Assembly (NCBI GenBank): GCA_016748015.1 | Contig: JAAOMT010000009.1 | Coordinates: forward strand, 1,368,762 to 1,432,761 | DNA: 64,000 nucleotides | Direction: 5' to 3' | From: Geosiphon pyriformis | Lineage: Eukaryota > Glomeromycota > Glomeromycetes > Archaeosporales > Geosiphonaceae | Shown here: positions 1 through 12,647 of the stretch, piece after piece | Layout of the letters: every line of letters starts with the position of its first letter | How positions within the stretch are numbered: position 1 is the stretch's first letter | The notes under the pieces: generated by a model | The model's input: the letters and a program-made list of their open reading frames with translations, nothing else | Database searches by the model: none | Told to the model about the DNA's origin: nothing | Program-made: the position numbers and the translations under genes

Positions 1-1840
1 TGCTCGTATTCACATCAGTGTTTCTAATAATTTCTTGGCTGGTATGGTTCACATTCTCCTTGATTTCAATTTGTCTTTAGATAGTTCTTTGACCAGTGCT
101 TTTCGGTTTTGTGACAGGTTTCCTATGTTTGTCATTCTTGGTAAGTCTTTATTTTTCAAGTTCTTATCTTCTCTCCGGCATTTTGGCATTGCCTTTGTGG
201 ATCAACTTCATAATCATTATGGCATTGTTTTTAGCTGGCACACTTTCAAGTGGTGGAAGAGGCTGGACCCTCATGGTCTGGTTCCTGAATGGTTCAATCT
301 TTCTGTTGTATTTCTTATGGCTTCTCATTCATTTTCTACAGTCTCAGTTGGTACTGGTCTTCTTAACTTTTGTGAATCTGATGATTTTGTGGCCGCTTAT
401 AGTCATCTTTCCCAGGTTGACATCGATAGTTTGTTTGTATATATGGATGGTTCTTTGAAGTATTTGGGCACAGCTGATTGTAAAGCTGGGGCTGTCATTT
501 TTTTTGAAGACATTGATTTGGGTTTAGGTATTGGTGTTTAAAGTTTAGTGTCATCTACTTTAGCGGAATTACAGGCTATAGTGTTGGCTTTGGAGTGCAT
601 GCCTGCAGCTTATTCTGTTAATTTGTTTTCGGATAGTCAAGCGGCTTTAGACATTTGTAGGTCTGAGTTAAGCCTGATGTGCTCTGACTTTTGCAATCAA
701 TGTTGGGTTGAGCGTCAGCATATTCAAAATGTTATCCACAGTAAGAATTTGAGAATTAGTTGGCACAAAATTAAGAACCACTCTGGTGTTTTGGGAAACA
801 ACCATGCTAATAGTATTGCTGATGCTGCGTCTCTATCTGGGTGGTATCTTCCTCTTCGTGTGAATGAACACTTTTTGTTGGTGGATGGTGGTGTTGTTTC
901 TGGTAATTCTAAACACTTTGTTTGAGATGTTTGTCATGCAGTTTGTCATGCACACTGGAAGGTTGGTTCCAGTTCTGGATTTCTGGCTAGTAGTTTGTGT
1001 TCAGATGTTGACTGGCTCAGTTTTTTTAAGGTTTGGCACCCTGATTTGCATATGGCCACTGGTTTCACTAGCAGGCTTACAGCTGATACTCACACTTATC
1101 TTATGAAGACTTTGCACTGTTGGCTGCCTGTGGCTGTCTGGAAGTGCATTTACAATAAATGTTACTCTAGTGTTCTGTGTCTGTACTGTGGTGAGGTGGA
1201 GGTTTTTAATCATGTGTTTTCTTGTGTGGCTGATGATTCGGCTTGTTGTCAGATTCTGGAATCCTGCATGTCTTCTTGAAGGTCACTTTCTGGGCTCTTT
1301 TTTCCCTCTTTGGTTGTGTTGCAGTTTATGTCAACCTGTGCTTCGGATTTGCTGGTTTTTTCGGCTTTTTACAAGGGTTTTGTTTTCAATGGATGACTTC
1401 AGAAGGCTGTTACTGTCTTCCATGATCTCATGATTGCTGGTATTAAAATTACTGATTTTATGCGCTCCCTATGTTCTGCTTTTAAGAATAATATTTGGTT
1501 GGTCTATACCAAGCATCGTGTTTTTATGAAAAAAAATGGCCTAATTTCAGTGGATAGATCAATTTCCATCCCAGTTTTTGGTTTGGTTTCAAGGTTGTCG
1601 CCTGGTGTGGTTAAATTGCTTGGTGTTACTGAAGCTTTTGGCATCCTTTTTGGCTTTTGCAAGTCTTGTTTGTTTTTTTCGGGTATTGGTGACATGGTTT
1701 CTGTTAATATAGTTGCGTAGTATTGTTCTGACTGGCTCGAGTGGCTGGTCATGTGTAATTAAGCACATAATTCACGCCTAATTTAGATTATTTTATTGAT
1801 GTATTGTTCTAGGTAGTGTTTGGACCTTACTCATTAAAAA
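1..1840 (+). mobile_element. LINE copy A, 3' portion (truncated by window start)
   Basis: This is the 3' end of a non-LTR retrotransposon: the C-terminal half of ORF2 (RNase H and zinc-binding tail), a short 3' UTR at 1,721-1,836 and an A-rich tail from about 1,837. The 3' UTR carries the motif GTTTGGACCTTACTCAT at about 1,817, which recurs at the 3' end of LINE D (about 33,627). Related 3' UTRs, holding the GGCTGGTCA segment, mark the minus-strand ends of copies B, C and E. The 5' part lies outside the window. Confidence 0.9.
2..1720 (+). pseudogene. LINE A ORF2 fragment: RNase H + zf-RVT tail, nonsense-mutated
   Basis: One continuous frame runs to 1,720 and is broken only by stops, at 539-541, 923-925, 1,277-1,279 and 1,394-1,396. 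The RNase H domain shows its acidic and histidine sites: VYMDGS (Asp codon 446-448), TLAELQAIVLALE, LFSDSQAALD and KIKNHSGVLGNNHAN. A Cys/His motif follows near 1,170-1,225 (LCLYCGEVEVFNHVFSC), typical of the zinc-binding region after LINE reverse transcriptases. The 925 and 1,396 stops align to Arg and Trp in LINE E, so they look like C-to-T or G-to-A changes rather than frameshifts. It is not expected to be functional. Confidence 0.85.
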
Positions 1841-1844
1841 AAAA

Positions 1845-4800
1845 AAATTTAAAACTTTATATAATTATATTGTATTAAATAATAATTGAATTAATATGTT
1901 AAAAATAAAAAATAAAAACTAGTAAATAATTATTTTTTGTTAAATATTATTTTTAATTTAAAATTTGTTTTTTTTTTATAAAAAATAAAACTTTGATTTT
2001 TTTGGTGTTTTTACTATTTTTATTGTATTAATAATTATAATGTTTAATTTTGTTTTAGTTATAAATAATGTTTTTTTATTTAAAAAATAATAATAATAAT
2101 ATATTTAATAATTTTGATTTAATTAGCATATATTTATGTTATTTAATATTTTAATTTTAATTACAAAAATTAATTAAGAGTAATAAATAAACTTTTTTTT
2201 CTTTTATTTATAATTTCCTAAATAAATTATTTTTTAAAAAAAAAGATTTTTTATTTTTATTATAATTTTTAATATTTAGTTTATTGTTTATGTTTAAATA
2301 CAAAACTATTAACAATATTAATAATATTATAAATATAAAAAAATACTAAAAGTTTAAATTTTGGTTCTATTAATAAAATTTTTTTTTTAAAGCTTAATAA
2401 TAATAATTTAACTTTTTTTCTTATTTGATAATAATTTTAATAAGTAATTTGAATAATACTAACATTAATAATACAGCCAAAACAAAAAGTTTAATATAAA
2501 TAAACAACATTTGGTAAAAAAAATTATCTTTAATAATAACAATAATAATATAAAAATAAATATTATAAATATTATTTTTAAAATACTTAAAGTCAAAACT
2601 TATATAATAATTATAAAGTTTTTAAGTATAATTAATTTTAATATTGCTAATAGTAATTTAGATATTTTTTTTAAATTTAAGATTAATATTTTTATTAAAA
2701 AGTTTTTGTGTTAAATATCAATTTTTTTATAATTAGTAATAGTTTATTTTAAGTATATATAGTTTTAAAAAAATTTTTATTTTTTTAAAATTTAATAAGA
2801 TTATTTATGCAATTTTTATATCTAAATCAAAAATAATAAAGATTATAAATTTAATTAATAATAATATAATAGTAAATATTAAACTAAAAAAACCAAATAT
2901 TTGTTAAAATTAAGCTATTATTATTAAAAAAAATTTGATAAAAACATTTATAAAGACTATATGTATTATATTATTTAAGTTTAAAAAAATTAAGTTGATT
3001 AAGATATAATTAATAAAATTATAGCAAAAAGTATTAATTAAATTTAATAATTAAAATTAAACCAATTTTTTTTATATTTAAATAGTTTATCTTAATTAAA
3101 AAAAATACAGTTTAGATAATCAAAACTAATATTAATAAATTATTATAAATTATTAAAAACATTTTCAAGATTTTGTTTTATATTTTATTAATAAATATAA
3201 TTATATATAATTTGTAAAAAATTTTGTATTTAATTAATTATTATTTTATTATTTATATATATTTATATTATATTATTATTTGTTTTAAATTTATAAAAAA
3301 TTTAGCAAATATTTTAATTATAACTTTAGTTTTTATAAGTATTAATTTAAATTAAACTAAATTAAATTGTTTATGTATTTAGTTTATAAAAAATTTAATC
3401 ATATTATATTAATATATAATTTTAGTTTATTTTTATTTTTCAAGTTTAAAATCAAAAAGCCATTTATAATTTTAAATAAATATAAATTTATTAATATTAT
3501 TATAGATAATTTCTGGATTTATTGAAATTTTTTGTAATTTGCTGTTTAAATTTTTGAATCCATTAATTTGAAAGTTTTTTAAAAGTTTTAATAATTGAAT
3601 TTTTAATATAATAGACAAAAATTTAATATAATAGTAGATAATATTTAATATTTAACTTTTTTGGCATAGTAATTAATTTATTCTGGTGTTTTTTATCTTT
3701 TTAGTAAACAATTCTAGTTTTTTTAACTATAATCTATAATCTATTTTAATATTTTTATCAAACAATTCTTAATATCATAATTTTAGTATTTTTTTTAATT
3801 AATTAATAAATACTAAACCAATAAAAAAATAAAAAAAATTAGTGTTTTGTTAATAACTATAATTAAAAACTATTGTTTTAATATTGTTAATAGTATTGTG
3901 TTAATTCTATTATATTAATAAAAAAAGTAATTAGATTTTAATAAAATAAGTATAAACTTATAAAGTATATATTATTATAGATTATTTCCTTTTAGTAATT
4001 ATATTATAATTAATTTTTACAGTTTTTTAGATCAAGTAATAATATAAAAAATTATTTAATTTTAATATAAAAATAAGTATATTAGTCTTAATTAGCATTA
4101 ATTTTAATTTATGCTAAATTGTTACTTAATAAATTACTATTTTTTTTTTATTTAAGAATCTAAAAGTTAGCTTAGTGAGTTTTTTTAACTTCTTAACAAA
4201 TATTAAATAATTTCTTCTGGTAAGTGTTTTTATTATTAGATTTAATATATGATGTAATATTTCTGTTAAAATTATTGTTAATAACTGCTATTATATTAGT
4301 TTTTCAAGAAAAATTTTTGTTATATTTCTATATATATAATTGTGTTTTTTCTTGAGACTTTTATAAAAATACTCTTTTTTTATCTTATATTAATATTAAA
4401 TATTTGTATTTTTTTGTTTATAATAAAGTAGTATCCTATTTCTAATAAATTTAAAGAGAATTAAAAATAAAAAGTAAAATTCAACAAAATTAATATTTGT
4501 AAAATAATTTTGATTAAAGATTATTTTTTCAAGATACAGAAAGCTTATTTTAGATTTTAAGTTAATTGTTAATTTTGGTTAAAATATTATTATAAATAGT
4601 TTTTAGATAATTTTATGTAGTTAATATTCTTTAAATGTGTTTTCAATCTTGTTAAGTTTGGATTTTATTTGTGTTTTTATTGGTATATTGAATGTTTTTA
4701 TCATTGTTTTTATTAATGAAAAAATAATAATGAAAAAAGTAATGGCTTTTTGAGTTATTTGTAAAAGACCAGATTATAAAAAAAAAAATCTTTAATTTTA

Positions 4801-5454
4801 CTGATCTTAGTATTAATGAATATTATAATTATAATTTAATTTTTTCACTTTTTTTTCATTTATTTTATCTAATTAATTTTTTATTATTTTTTCTCTGTTT
4901 GTTTTTTTAGTTAGAAAGCTATTGTATATATACATATTTCAAGTTATATATAATTATAACTATTTTAATTAATTAGTAAATAATTGCTAAACTATTGAAT
5001 CTTTTATTTAATTATAAGTATCTTTTGGTTTATCTGTTTATGATCATATTAAATTGAACACATTTGTGTATATTTTATATGCTATTATGTACATATTACA
5101 TTTTTTAATTTTATTTGTTGATTTGTGTTATTTATACTTTTATTTATTAATTAGTTAATATATTATAATATTATTATTTTTGATTTTTGTTAATTTTTAT
5201 CAAGTAATAACATAAATAATATAATTTGTAAATTTATTAGAGTAATTGTAAATTTTTTAAGTATAAAAATTATTTTATAAGATAAAATTAGACTTGTTTT
5301 TAATTAAGTTTGTCTAATAAAATTTATTTATTTTTTTTGCTTTTAATATTTTTGCTATATAAACATAAATTTTTATAATATAAAATTTCTGAAATTTTTA
5401 CAATTTTTTAAGTTATTGTTAAAATTTTTGGCATTTTTTTTTATTAAGATTTAA
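1845..5454. other. AT-rich desert without genes
   Basis: This 3.6 kb is dominated by runs of A and T. Stops occur in every frame at high density; the only ORF of note, 2,511-2,714, encodes low-complexity Asn/Ile/Lys and is composition driven. I could not recognise an element here, although decayed copies of the AT-rich repeats seen elsewhere in the window may be present. Confidence 0.75.
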
Positions 5455-6128
5455 CAAGTGAAATTCAACTGCTATCTAGCACAGAAAACCAAACTAAGTG
5501 GATTAAACTAAATACAGTTCACATATTTTCTACATATAACCAGCCACTTGGACCAGTCAAAGTGACACTACATGTCTATCTTAATATACAAATCACCATC
5601 CAAACCAGAAAAAAAACGGCACAATCTATGCCTACCAAAACTAACAGCAAAAAACTCCATCATGCCAAGCATATGAACCACCTCATTCAAAAACAAGAAC
5701 ACCATACAATGAGACAAGCCTGACACCACATTATCATCATAAGCCAAATCAGTTTTTTCCATATTCACTCTATGCTTAAATCTAACAAGCTATACTCTAG
5801 TGCAATATAATTCTACCACATACCTGATAAAACCCACTGTTACGGGATGGTTTTCTTGTTATATTTAATTGCTGATATCCCGCTTTAATTGCAATCAGTC
5901 TTTCGTGAGTTCCTCAATTCTATTTGTGTGATAATGTCACTGTTACACTGAAGGCTTTCTTTTTACTGTTGCGATGTAAGTTATTCTTTAATTCTTGATT
6001 GTTGTGTGTGTTTATGTACTCCTTCTCAGAGGCTGAACTGAAATCTATCCACTGTCTGGGGTCTTCTCTGAGGCTATCCTTGCAATTGCCTGATGTGTTT
6101 CTCTAATCTAGAAACACAGAATGTTAAT

Positions 6129-6191
6129 NNNNNNNNNNNNNNNNNNNNNNNNNNNNNNNNNNNNNNNNNNNNNNNNNNNNNNNNNNNNNNN
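6129..6191. other. Assembly gap (63 N)
   Basis: A run of N inside the solo LTR. The true length may differ, and a repeat collapse is plausible because a tandem repeat lies just downstream. Confidence 0.99.
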
Positions 6192-6261
6192 CAATATTAA
6201 AACTACTGTATATATACATGTTTGTAGTTCTACGAGAAAATACTTTCTTTTTGATATTTCA

Positions 6262-6352
6262 ACCTGGTGCTTGCTGCTATCACCAGTTGGTGTTGGCTGC
6301 TATTGTGAACTGGTGCTTGCCACTATCGCGAGATGGTGTTTGCTACTATGTT
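6262..6352. repeat. About 24-bp degenerate tandem repeat inside the solo LTR
   Basis: Four consecutive copies of a unit resembling CTGGTGCTTGCTGCTATC with varied ends (CTGGTGCTTGCTGCTATC, TTGGTGTTGGCTGCTATT, CTGGTGCTTGCCACTATC, ATGGTGTTTGCTACTATG). It could be a promoter or enhancer array of the LTR; this is not shown by the sequence. Confidence 0.75.
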
Positions 6353-9300
6353 AATCATTACCTTTCTAAGATTATTACTGTGCTATATTATGATTGAATA
6401 GTTTGTATTATTTTTATGATTCTTTTTGCTAAATTCTTAAACCGTAACACCACCAAAGCTTGAGTAGCCTTTTTCCTACTCTCAAAAACCAAAGTGGTCT
6501 CAATGAGCCAACTCCTTAACACAAAGCCCTAACAAATTGCAGCATATAAACTCACATCTAAAGAACACAATAACAAGGAATGTAAGACATTTGAGCCAGA
6601 TAAGTAAGAAAAATCTGACAAAAATGTCCATCTACTAGCAGCCTCCACCAAGATCTCCTCCCAGAAAACAGCATTCCCAGAACAAGTAAAAACATGATTA
6701 GGCAATTTCATCTTACTGCACAGTAAGCACAAAATTCCAGGATAATTCTTGTTATACAACCTCTTTCTAACTGCCACTAGCAGCCATCTATGCACCACTT
6801 TCATTAAATATGTGCATATATTAGCTGACTTCCTACTAGTAAACTCAGAAAACATGTGTGAATCAAGATGCCAAATATCAGTAGTTACAACCCAGTTTAC
6901 TTTTTTAAGCATATCATTCAGGATTATATTGTGTCTGGGACCAGTTTTCCAACAAGCACAGCAAATTGACCGGTATATATCACAGATAAAATAACAGGCA
7001 TTACCAGATACAGCAGTGTCTTTAGCAACCAAAAACTGCTCCCGAATTTCAACTGGCAAAATGAAAAAAGAGGCAGTAGTTTTACTGGCTAATTTATCAG
7101 TCTTAATATTGCCAAAAATCCCTAAATGTCCTTTAACTTTTACCCACTTAACTGAAATGTCCTTATTTTTGATAAGATTGGCAATATGCAATTGCTCAAT
7201 CCAATATTGACTGCAGAAATCAGACATAAGCAAAGAAGCCTCAGACACACAAACATCAATTGCAGATTGACTGTCTAAATACAGAGCCACAGCACATGAA
7301 GCTAGAACACACTCTAAAGCCAAAGCAATGGCCTGTAATTCAGCCAAAATAGAAAACAGTAAACCAAATACTCTAACCCCAATACTCACATTAGCTGCCA
7401 GAAAGTAAGCCATTGCTCCACAAGACACTTTAGCAGAACCAGTATTTTTCAAAGACCCATCTGTGTAGACTTCAATACAATTTAACCAAACATCTAACAA
7501 ACTGCTATGCACATCTAAGAAATCAGTAGAATTCAAAACATCCAGCATAGGCAAGTTAGAACTGATAGCAAACCCAGCTTTCAGAGCAATAGTATTGTTC
7601 ATAAACTCAAACACCAATGTGAACCAATAAGAAATAGGGCCTCTTGGATCCAGTTTTTTTCACTGCCGAAATGTTTTCCAATCCATCACCACACTTCTTT
7701 TGTTTAGAAGTCTGTCACCAAACACAACTCCAAAATGCTTCAAAGAAAGAACAGAGTTATAATACAAAGATTTTCCCAAGATATTGGATATTGAAAATTT
7801 ACAAGGCCCATAAAAAGCACTAGGCAGATTGTTTACCAAAAACAACTTGTTTTCCAAAAAAATTCTTACAACTCCAGCCAAAAAATTGTTCACAAGACTA
7901 ACACACAACTTGACAGAGAACTTCAAAGAATTTATAAAGAATCACTTCAGAACTTGTAGATCCAAAAACCTATGTTTGAAAAGATGTCTAAAAATACCAC
8001 GTGTATTGGAAAAGGAGACCAAAAAAGCTATCTTCCCTTCAGACTGGATCTGTTCAAAAAGCTTCAAACCATACAAAAACAGATGATATAAGACCTCATT
8101 GGAAAAGTCACATGGTAAAGCAGCCTTGGCTTTTAGACCTTTCTGAATCATTACATTCCATTTACAATAAACATCTGATGAAACAAAACTAAATTATATC
8201 CAATAGTTAACAATGGGCTGCAAAACAGCCGAAACTAAATAAGAAAATTGTTTATCCATAATAGTCTTTTTTAACACTACATTAGAAAAAAACTTGACAT
8301 TCTTATAAGCTTGAGTCACACTGGGCTTAGAAAGACTCTCTGTAGACAAAAATATGCCCAAGTACCTATGAAATTTACTTTTCTTAGCAATTGAGATCGG
8401 CAAACCATTAATCAAAAGTGAGGCCTCTTTGACACTTTAATTGATGGGAATAGCCACTGTTTTGTTATTATTAATTGAAATATCATTGATAATGAAGAAT
8501 TCACTAGCAATATTCAAAATATACTGTGTCGAAGTCTGACTACTCCCGACCCAAATTGTATTATTAATGAATACACCCACAGCCAAAAAAGAAGTCTTCT
8601 CTCAAACAGTCTCAACTCTGTCTGTCCTAGCTACAAACTGGGTATCAATATGATAGCCACACAAATGTTCATGCCTTTTGACCTCACACAAAAGTGGATC
8701 ATAAAAAATTCTCCAAAGAAGTAGTAAAAAAACTTCTTTTTAATCCAAACCATCATGCACCTTATAACTATTTGAAAGACCAAAATCTGTCATCACTCTG
8801 TTAATTTGATCTACATGAATGCCACCAAAAAAGCTAATAAACCAACTACATATTTTAATATAGTGCAAACTGGCCTGCAAATAATGCCAGCCTACCAAGT
8901 CATAAGCTTTGTACATGTTTTGCAAAACCAGCCAAAGTTCTCTGTCCTTCTCTAAAGCATTCTTTACTACTGACCCAATAGCAAAAATAAGAGATTGAAG
9001 TGCTCTTTAATACTGAAAAGTTATCACTATGAAGAACATTAAATTTGCTACAAGCTGATAAAATTTGATCAGATAAGATTTTAGACAGGATCTTCTGAGC
9101 TGTTTCGACTAATACAATAGGTCTAGTATTCATTAACACACTATTCCATTCATAAAGCTTGGGAATTATTGATATCCATGCTCTCCTCCAGGATGTAGGG
9201 ATTACACCCAATATCAAACATGAATTTAGCAGCTTCAAAAAAAAAGCTAGAACCTCTATACCACAATGTTTCTAAAGTTTATTAAGTATTCCTGACAATC

Positions 9301-10866
9301 TGGCAGCCTTTTCAATTGGCAAATTATTAACAACTAAGAACAATTCTTCCATATTAATCTCCTTCATTACACCAGAGAAAGCATTATCATCAATATAGTC
9401 GAAAAGAATATACTGGTAAGACCAAAAATTGGGCAACTGTGAGAGCATTGACTGCTTTCTTGTCTATTCTTTTATAATCTCATCAACTTTAAGCTTGACC
9501 TCATCAGGCTCAATTACTAACTCATTATTCACCACCAAATAATCCAAAACAACTTTGCAAAATAGATGCTTCAAAACACTTTTTATCATCCTTCCTTTGT
9601 CAGAACAGAAATTCTCCATATGACAGTCAATAGCCTTTTTAATAGCAGCATCCTCAGATGCCTTTGATTCATAATATTTAGACTTCTGGTATCCTTTCTT
9701 CACAATTGACAAATGTCTCAACAACTCTGATAACTCAGCACCATCCATAACCAATTCAGCAAATTTAGATGTCTCTCTATTATCAACAGCTAACCAAATC
9801 TTAACAAGACAGTCTGATTCCAAAAAATCTCCAAAACTAAAAGCCTTTACAATCTTTGAGATGAGCAGCTCTAGTTTGAAAAATCTTGAAGATTGTTTGT
9901 TCTTTGAACAATCATATTCACTAAACCAATGTCTGGAAAATACCACATCAGTAGCATGTATTATGGTTTCCCTCAATGTCTCCCACATTGCATCCAGGTT
10001 ACTGTTGTTTTTCATATCTTGAAATTTGTTAATATTTAACAGCAATCCAGCCAAAGAGAGCTTCTTGAAGTGCACCCATTGCACCTTATTGGCATTTTCC
10101 AACTTAAATTTCCATCAGTCCCTATTGGCTTGTTTGCGAGCACTATTAAGACAAGTATTTAGAAGTCCATCCAAACCAACTAAAACCAAAATTGATTTAT
10201 GATCTGTATTGAAAAATTTTGACACATTATTGACAATATGTGATGCCACTGCAGACACCAAATTACCACTTACAAAAATGAAGTCAATGACTTTTAAAGC
10301 ATCCCTAGAATTGCCTCAAGTAGGAGTCTTGACCAAAGAATGTTCATAAAACGAGTTAACCAATCCTATGTCCAAACAAAACTTGTAACTGGCACTTTTT
10401 TTAGACCCGTTCTCATCAAAGTTTTTATCCAAAACAACAAAACTGCTCAAATTAACCACCTTAGCTATAAAAAAGTTGATATTTGAGGCCAGCCCAAATC
10501 TAATTCCAGCAGATATACCAGCATACAAACCCAAAAATATAACTGAAAGTTTGCCTTTAAAGAGAAGCTAAACCAAAATAAAATGACCAGGAACCTTTTC
10601 CACCTTAGAAACATGGCAAACTAAAGAATAGTTTATAATAATTACTACCCCAGCTCTAAGGAAACTTTTATCCAAACCAGATGAAAAAATTCGAACTCTC
10701 TCAAATTTATTTATGATCCATGGCCTAATGTTAGGCTTTAACTTTGTTTTTGTAATAAACAAGACCATATTCCCAGATTTTTTATGCCAATGCATAATGT
10801 CTTTCTGTTTAGTAGGGATGTTAATACCTCGAATGTTACACATAGCAACCTTCCAAACTAGATTAC

Positions 10867-12426
10867 TCATTGAGATAAAGAAGATTTCTGGAAATCTGAG
10901 CCAGCACACAACAGATCTAACTTTACCAAAACAGAACCAACAGAAGCCTTAAGAGCCACCAATTTAGACTTAAGACTACCAACTTTGGAAGTTAACACTT
11001 TTAAGCTACTTGAGCTGAAAATTGAGGCATCATCAGTAACAGGAGAAGGGAGTACAGAACAAGTATTAGGAACATCTAAAACCATATTCAAATCCATACT
11101 AGAATCCACAACTGCAGACAAAACTGGAATAGAAGGCTAAGGAGCCAAAGCTAAGGGGCTTTTTTGAGAGACAGATGCCAAGAGTACCAGTTCAACACCA
11201 TTTAATTGTTTTACAATATCCAACACCTAATCAAATAAAAGCTCAAGAGAGCATTCCAAAGATGACAAACATGCATCCAAAAAAAGTCCATTGAAGTAAG
11301 AGAGGAGCATTTGCCATTAGAATCTGTACCAACAATAGGAAAAAGACCAGAACCAGTCCCAGTAGAGTGATTATGAGAAATAGACATAGCCAGAACTACT
11401 TGAGCCCAAAACCTGCCACCAAAAGCAGTTGGATGAGAGATAAGAATGTTCTTCTTGGTGTACAATCTAGCCAGACAAAGGCAATTTTCTTTAGAAGCAC
11501 TTTTTTTAAATAGTTTGAATGGCTTGGAAGTAGATGTAATTGTGGCATCACACTCCAAAACAGAATGACCAAATTTCCCACAATGCTCACACCAAACCAG
11601 ATCCATTCTTGCCCAAAAAAGTTTAGCACTACCAAAAATCAGCTCAATGTGATAAGCAGACTCCAAATCCTCTTCAGATTCAAAACCAATTACAGCACAA
11701 CAGACCCTATTGCCAGTATTAACAGAACAATTAATCACACATGTTTTTTCACCAGCCCTTTCCAAGAAAGTGCCAAGATTATGTGCCATTGTTCCCACTG
11801 GTAGAGTAAACAAAAGTGCTCTAAAACAATCTCTAGAAGCCCAAGTTTCACAATCTTCTACAGCCATAGCCATATGCACAGAGTTTTTTTCAATAAGAAA
11901 GGACCATTTAGATGCCAGTTGCTCAGTCTGATCTGAATTAACAAATTTTACTACAGTCTTTTGCCACATACCAATCAATTGAACTTTAATTGACTTAATA
12001 TCACCAAATTCAAATACTGCAGCAATGATCATTTTTTTGGGTGTATCCATGGGAATTTTCTTTATGAATACAGCCCAATCTGAATGAATACTTTGTTTTT
12101 TGAGATTGGTGTTCACAATAATCCCTTTTTTTCTGGCCAATGAAACAGCCATATCCATGCTTTCTTCTAAAGTAAAGGTAGATCTGATGATCCTCTCAAA
12201 TTTTGAGAAAGTAGTGACCCCCCCAAAACTATTGACTGATGAAAAATTTTTTCTAATTAACTAAGTTTTTGCTATTACCAATTTCCCTTCCACAACTGAG
12301 AAATTAATATCCAAAGCAAACAATTTTTTAACTAACATTTCCACTAGAGTCTTGATAATCTTAAAGTCTATTCATTTTTGTCTAGAGATATAGGCAAGTG
12401 AGAAGGGAAAACTATTTCATCATTGT
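10867..12426 (-). pseudogene. LINE B ORF1, 3' part: RNA-binding-like region and CCHC zinc knuckle
   Basis: Reading from 12,426 down, the frame is open from about 12,158 to 11,211, then shifts frame near 11,290 before resuming in 11,121-10,867, where it ends just before ORF2. An RRM-like stretch (around FIKKIPMDTPKKM and FGDIKSIKVQLIGMWQK) is followed by a conserved central block and a knuckle, CEHCGKFGHSVLEC, at about 11,540-11,585. The C-terminal heptad-like segment SKVGSLKSKLVALKASVGSV suggests a coiled coil for multimerisation. ORF1 of such LINEs binds the element RNA. A stop is also seen upstream of 12,158. Confidence 0.85.
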
Positions 12427-12506
12427 TGTTACTTATAGAATATAGGAAATATAGTATTATTAGTCAGTAGATATTAGCCAATCAGATGTAGATGTAGTAA
12501 ATGTGG

Positions 12507-12612
12507 AATTCCAAGATTCCAGGAATTTCAGGATTCTCCGACAAAGAATCACAGAATTCCAGAATTCCAGAATTTCTCTCATCAGGAATCACAGAATTCC
12601 TGTCGCAAGGAA
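12507..12612. promoter_or_regulatory. Palindromic GGAATTCC array in the LTR
   Basis: Within about 105 bp the words GGAATTCC, AGAATTCC, GATTCC and GGAATTTC recur about nine times, in both orientations, so both strands read alike. The array lies 30-130 bp upstream of the TATA-like box and is conserved, expanded, in the 3' LTR (about 21,884-22,022). It is positioned like an upstream activator array; TTCCAGGAA and related spaced half sites are present, but no factor can be named. Confidence 0.55.
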
Positions 12613-12639
12613 TTGAGAAATTGAGGAATCTCAAATATG

Positions 12640-12647
12640 TATATATA
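12640..12647 (+). promoter_or_regulatory. TATA-like box of the 5' LTR
   Basis: TATATATA preceded by CAAATATG and followed by GCAGTAGCATT. The same sequence context recurs in the 3' LTR at about 22,060-22,070 and, more decayed, in the solo LTR near 25,950. Confidence 0.6.

Larger units (their letters stand above)
5838..6449. mobile_element. Solo LTR of a second LTR-retrotransposon family, inserted in LINE B
   Basis: The segment begins TGTTACGG and ends CCGTAACA, a perfect 8-bp inverted terminus with the TG...CA ends of LTRs. It is flanked by CCAC on both sides (5,834-5,837 and 6,450-6,453), a 4-bp target duplication. Deleting it joins the LINE B C-terminal coding sequence in frame. It contains many CpG dinucleotides, unlike the LINE around it, so it probably arrived recently. 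No ORF is convincing; part of the interior is the N gap at 6,129-6,191. Strand cannot be assigned. Confidence 0.8.
5568..10909 (-). pseudogene. LINE B ORF2: EEP endonuclease, reverse transcriptase, RNase H, zf-RVT (inactive)
   Basis: Order on the minus strand: an APE-type endonuclease (10,909-10,320), a linker region (10,102-9,464), the reverse transcriptase (about 9,400-8,190), a connection region, then RNase H plus zinc tail in one open stretch of 362 residues (7,617-6,529), and a C-terminal tail (5,768-5,568) beyond the solo LTR. Several catalytic sites are changed. The endonuclease glutamate position reads ITKTKL where D and E have ETKL. The GDFNED motif reads LDKNFDENGS. The RT metal-binding FIDD reads FINN (8,560-8,571). 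The RNase H keeps VYTDGS, AELQAIALALE and LDSQSAID. Multiple stops and frame changes make this a dead copy. Confidence 0.88.
5455..12426 (-). mobile_element. LINE copy B, main part (3' end, ORF2, 3' two-thirds of ORF1)
   Basis: A minus-strand LINE of about 6.8 kb once insertions are removed. The 3' UTR starts at about 5,455. ORF2 runs 10,909 to 5,568 and ORF1 from the gypsy junction at 12,426 down to 10,867. Its 5' end continues at 22,660-23,110 on the other side of the gypsy element. It is interrupted by a solo LTR at 5,838-6,449. ORF1 and ORF2 sequences are more distant from D and E than these are from each other, so B belongs to a different subfamily. Confidence 0.9.

Noticed and set aside
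2511-2714. 67-codon Asn/Ile/Lys ORF in the first desert
   Set aside because: Low complexity in about 85-90% AT sequence; no homology or splice context.
12507-12612. CRISPR-like or heat-shock-element array
   Set aside because: Units are 7-10 bp, irregular, without spacers, and lack the nGAAnnTTCn spacing; the genome is eukaryotic.
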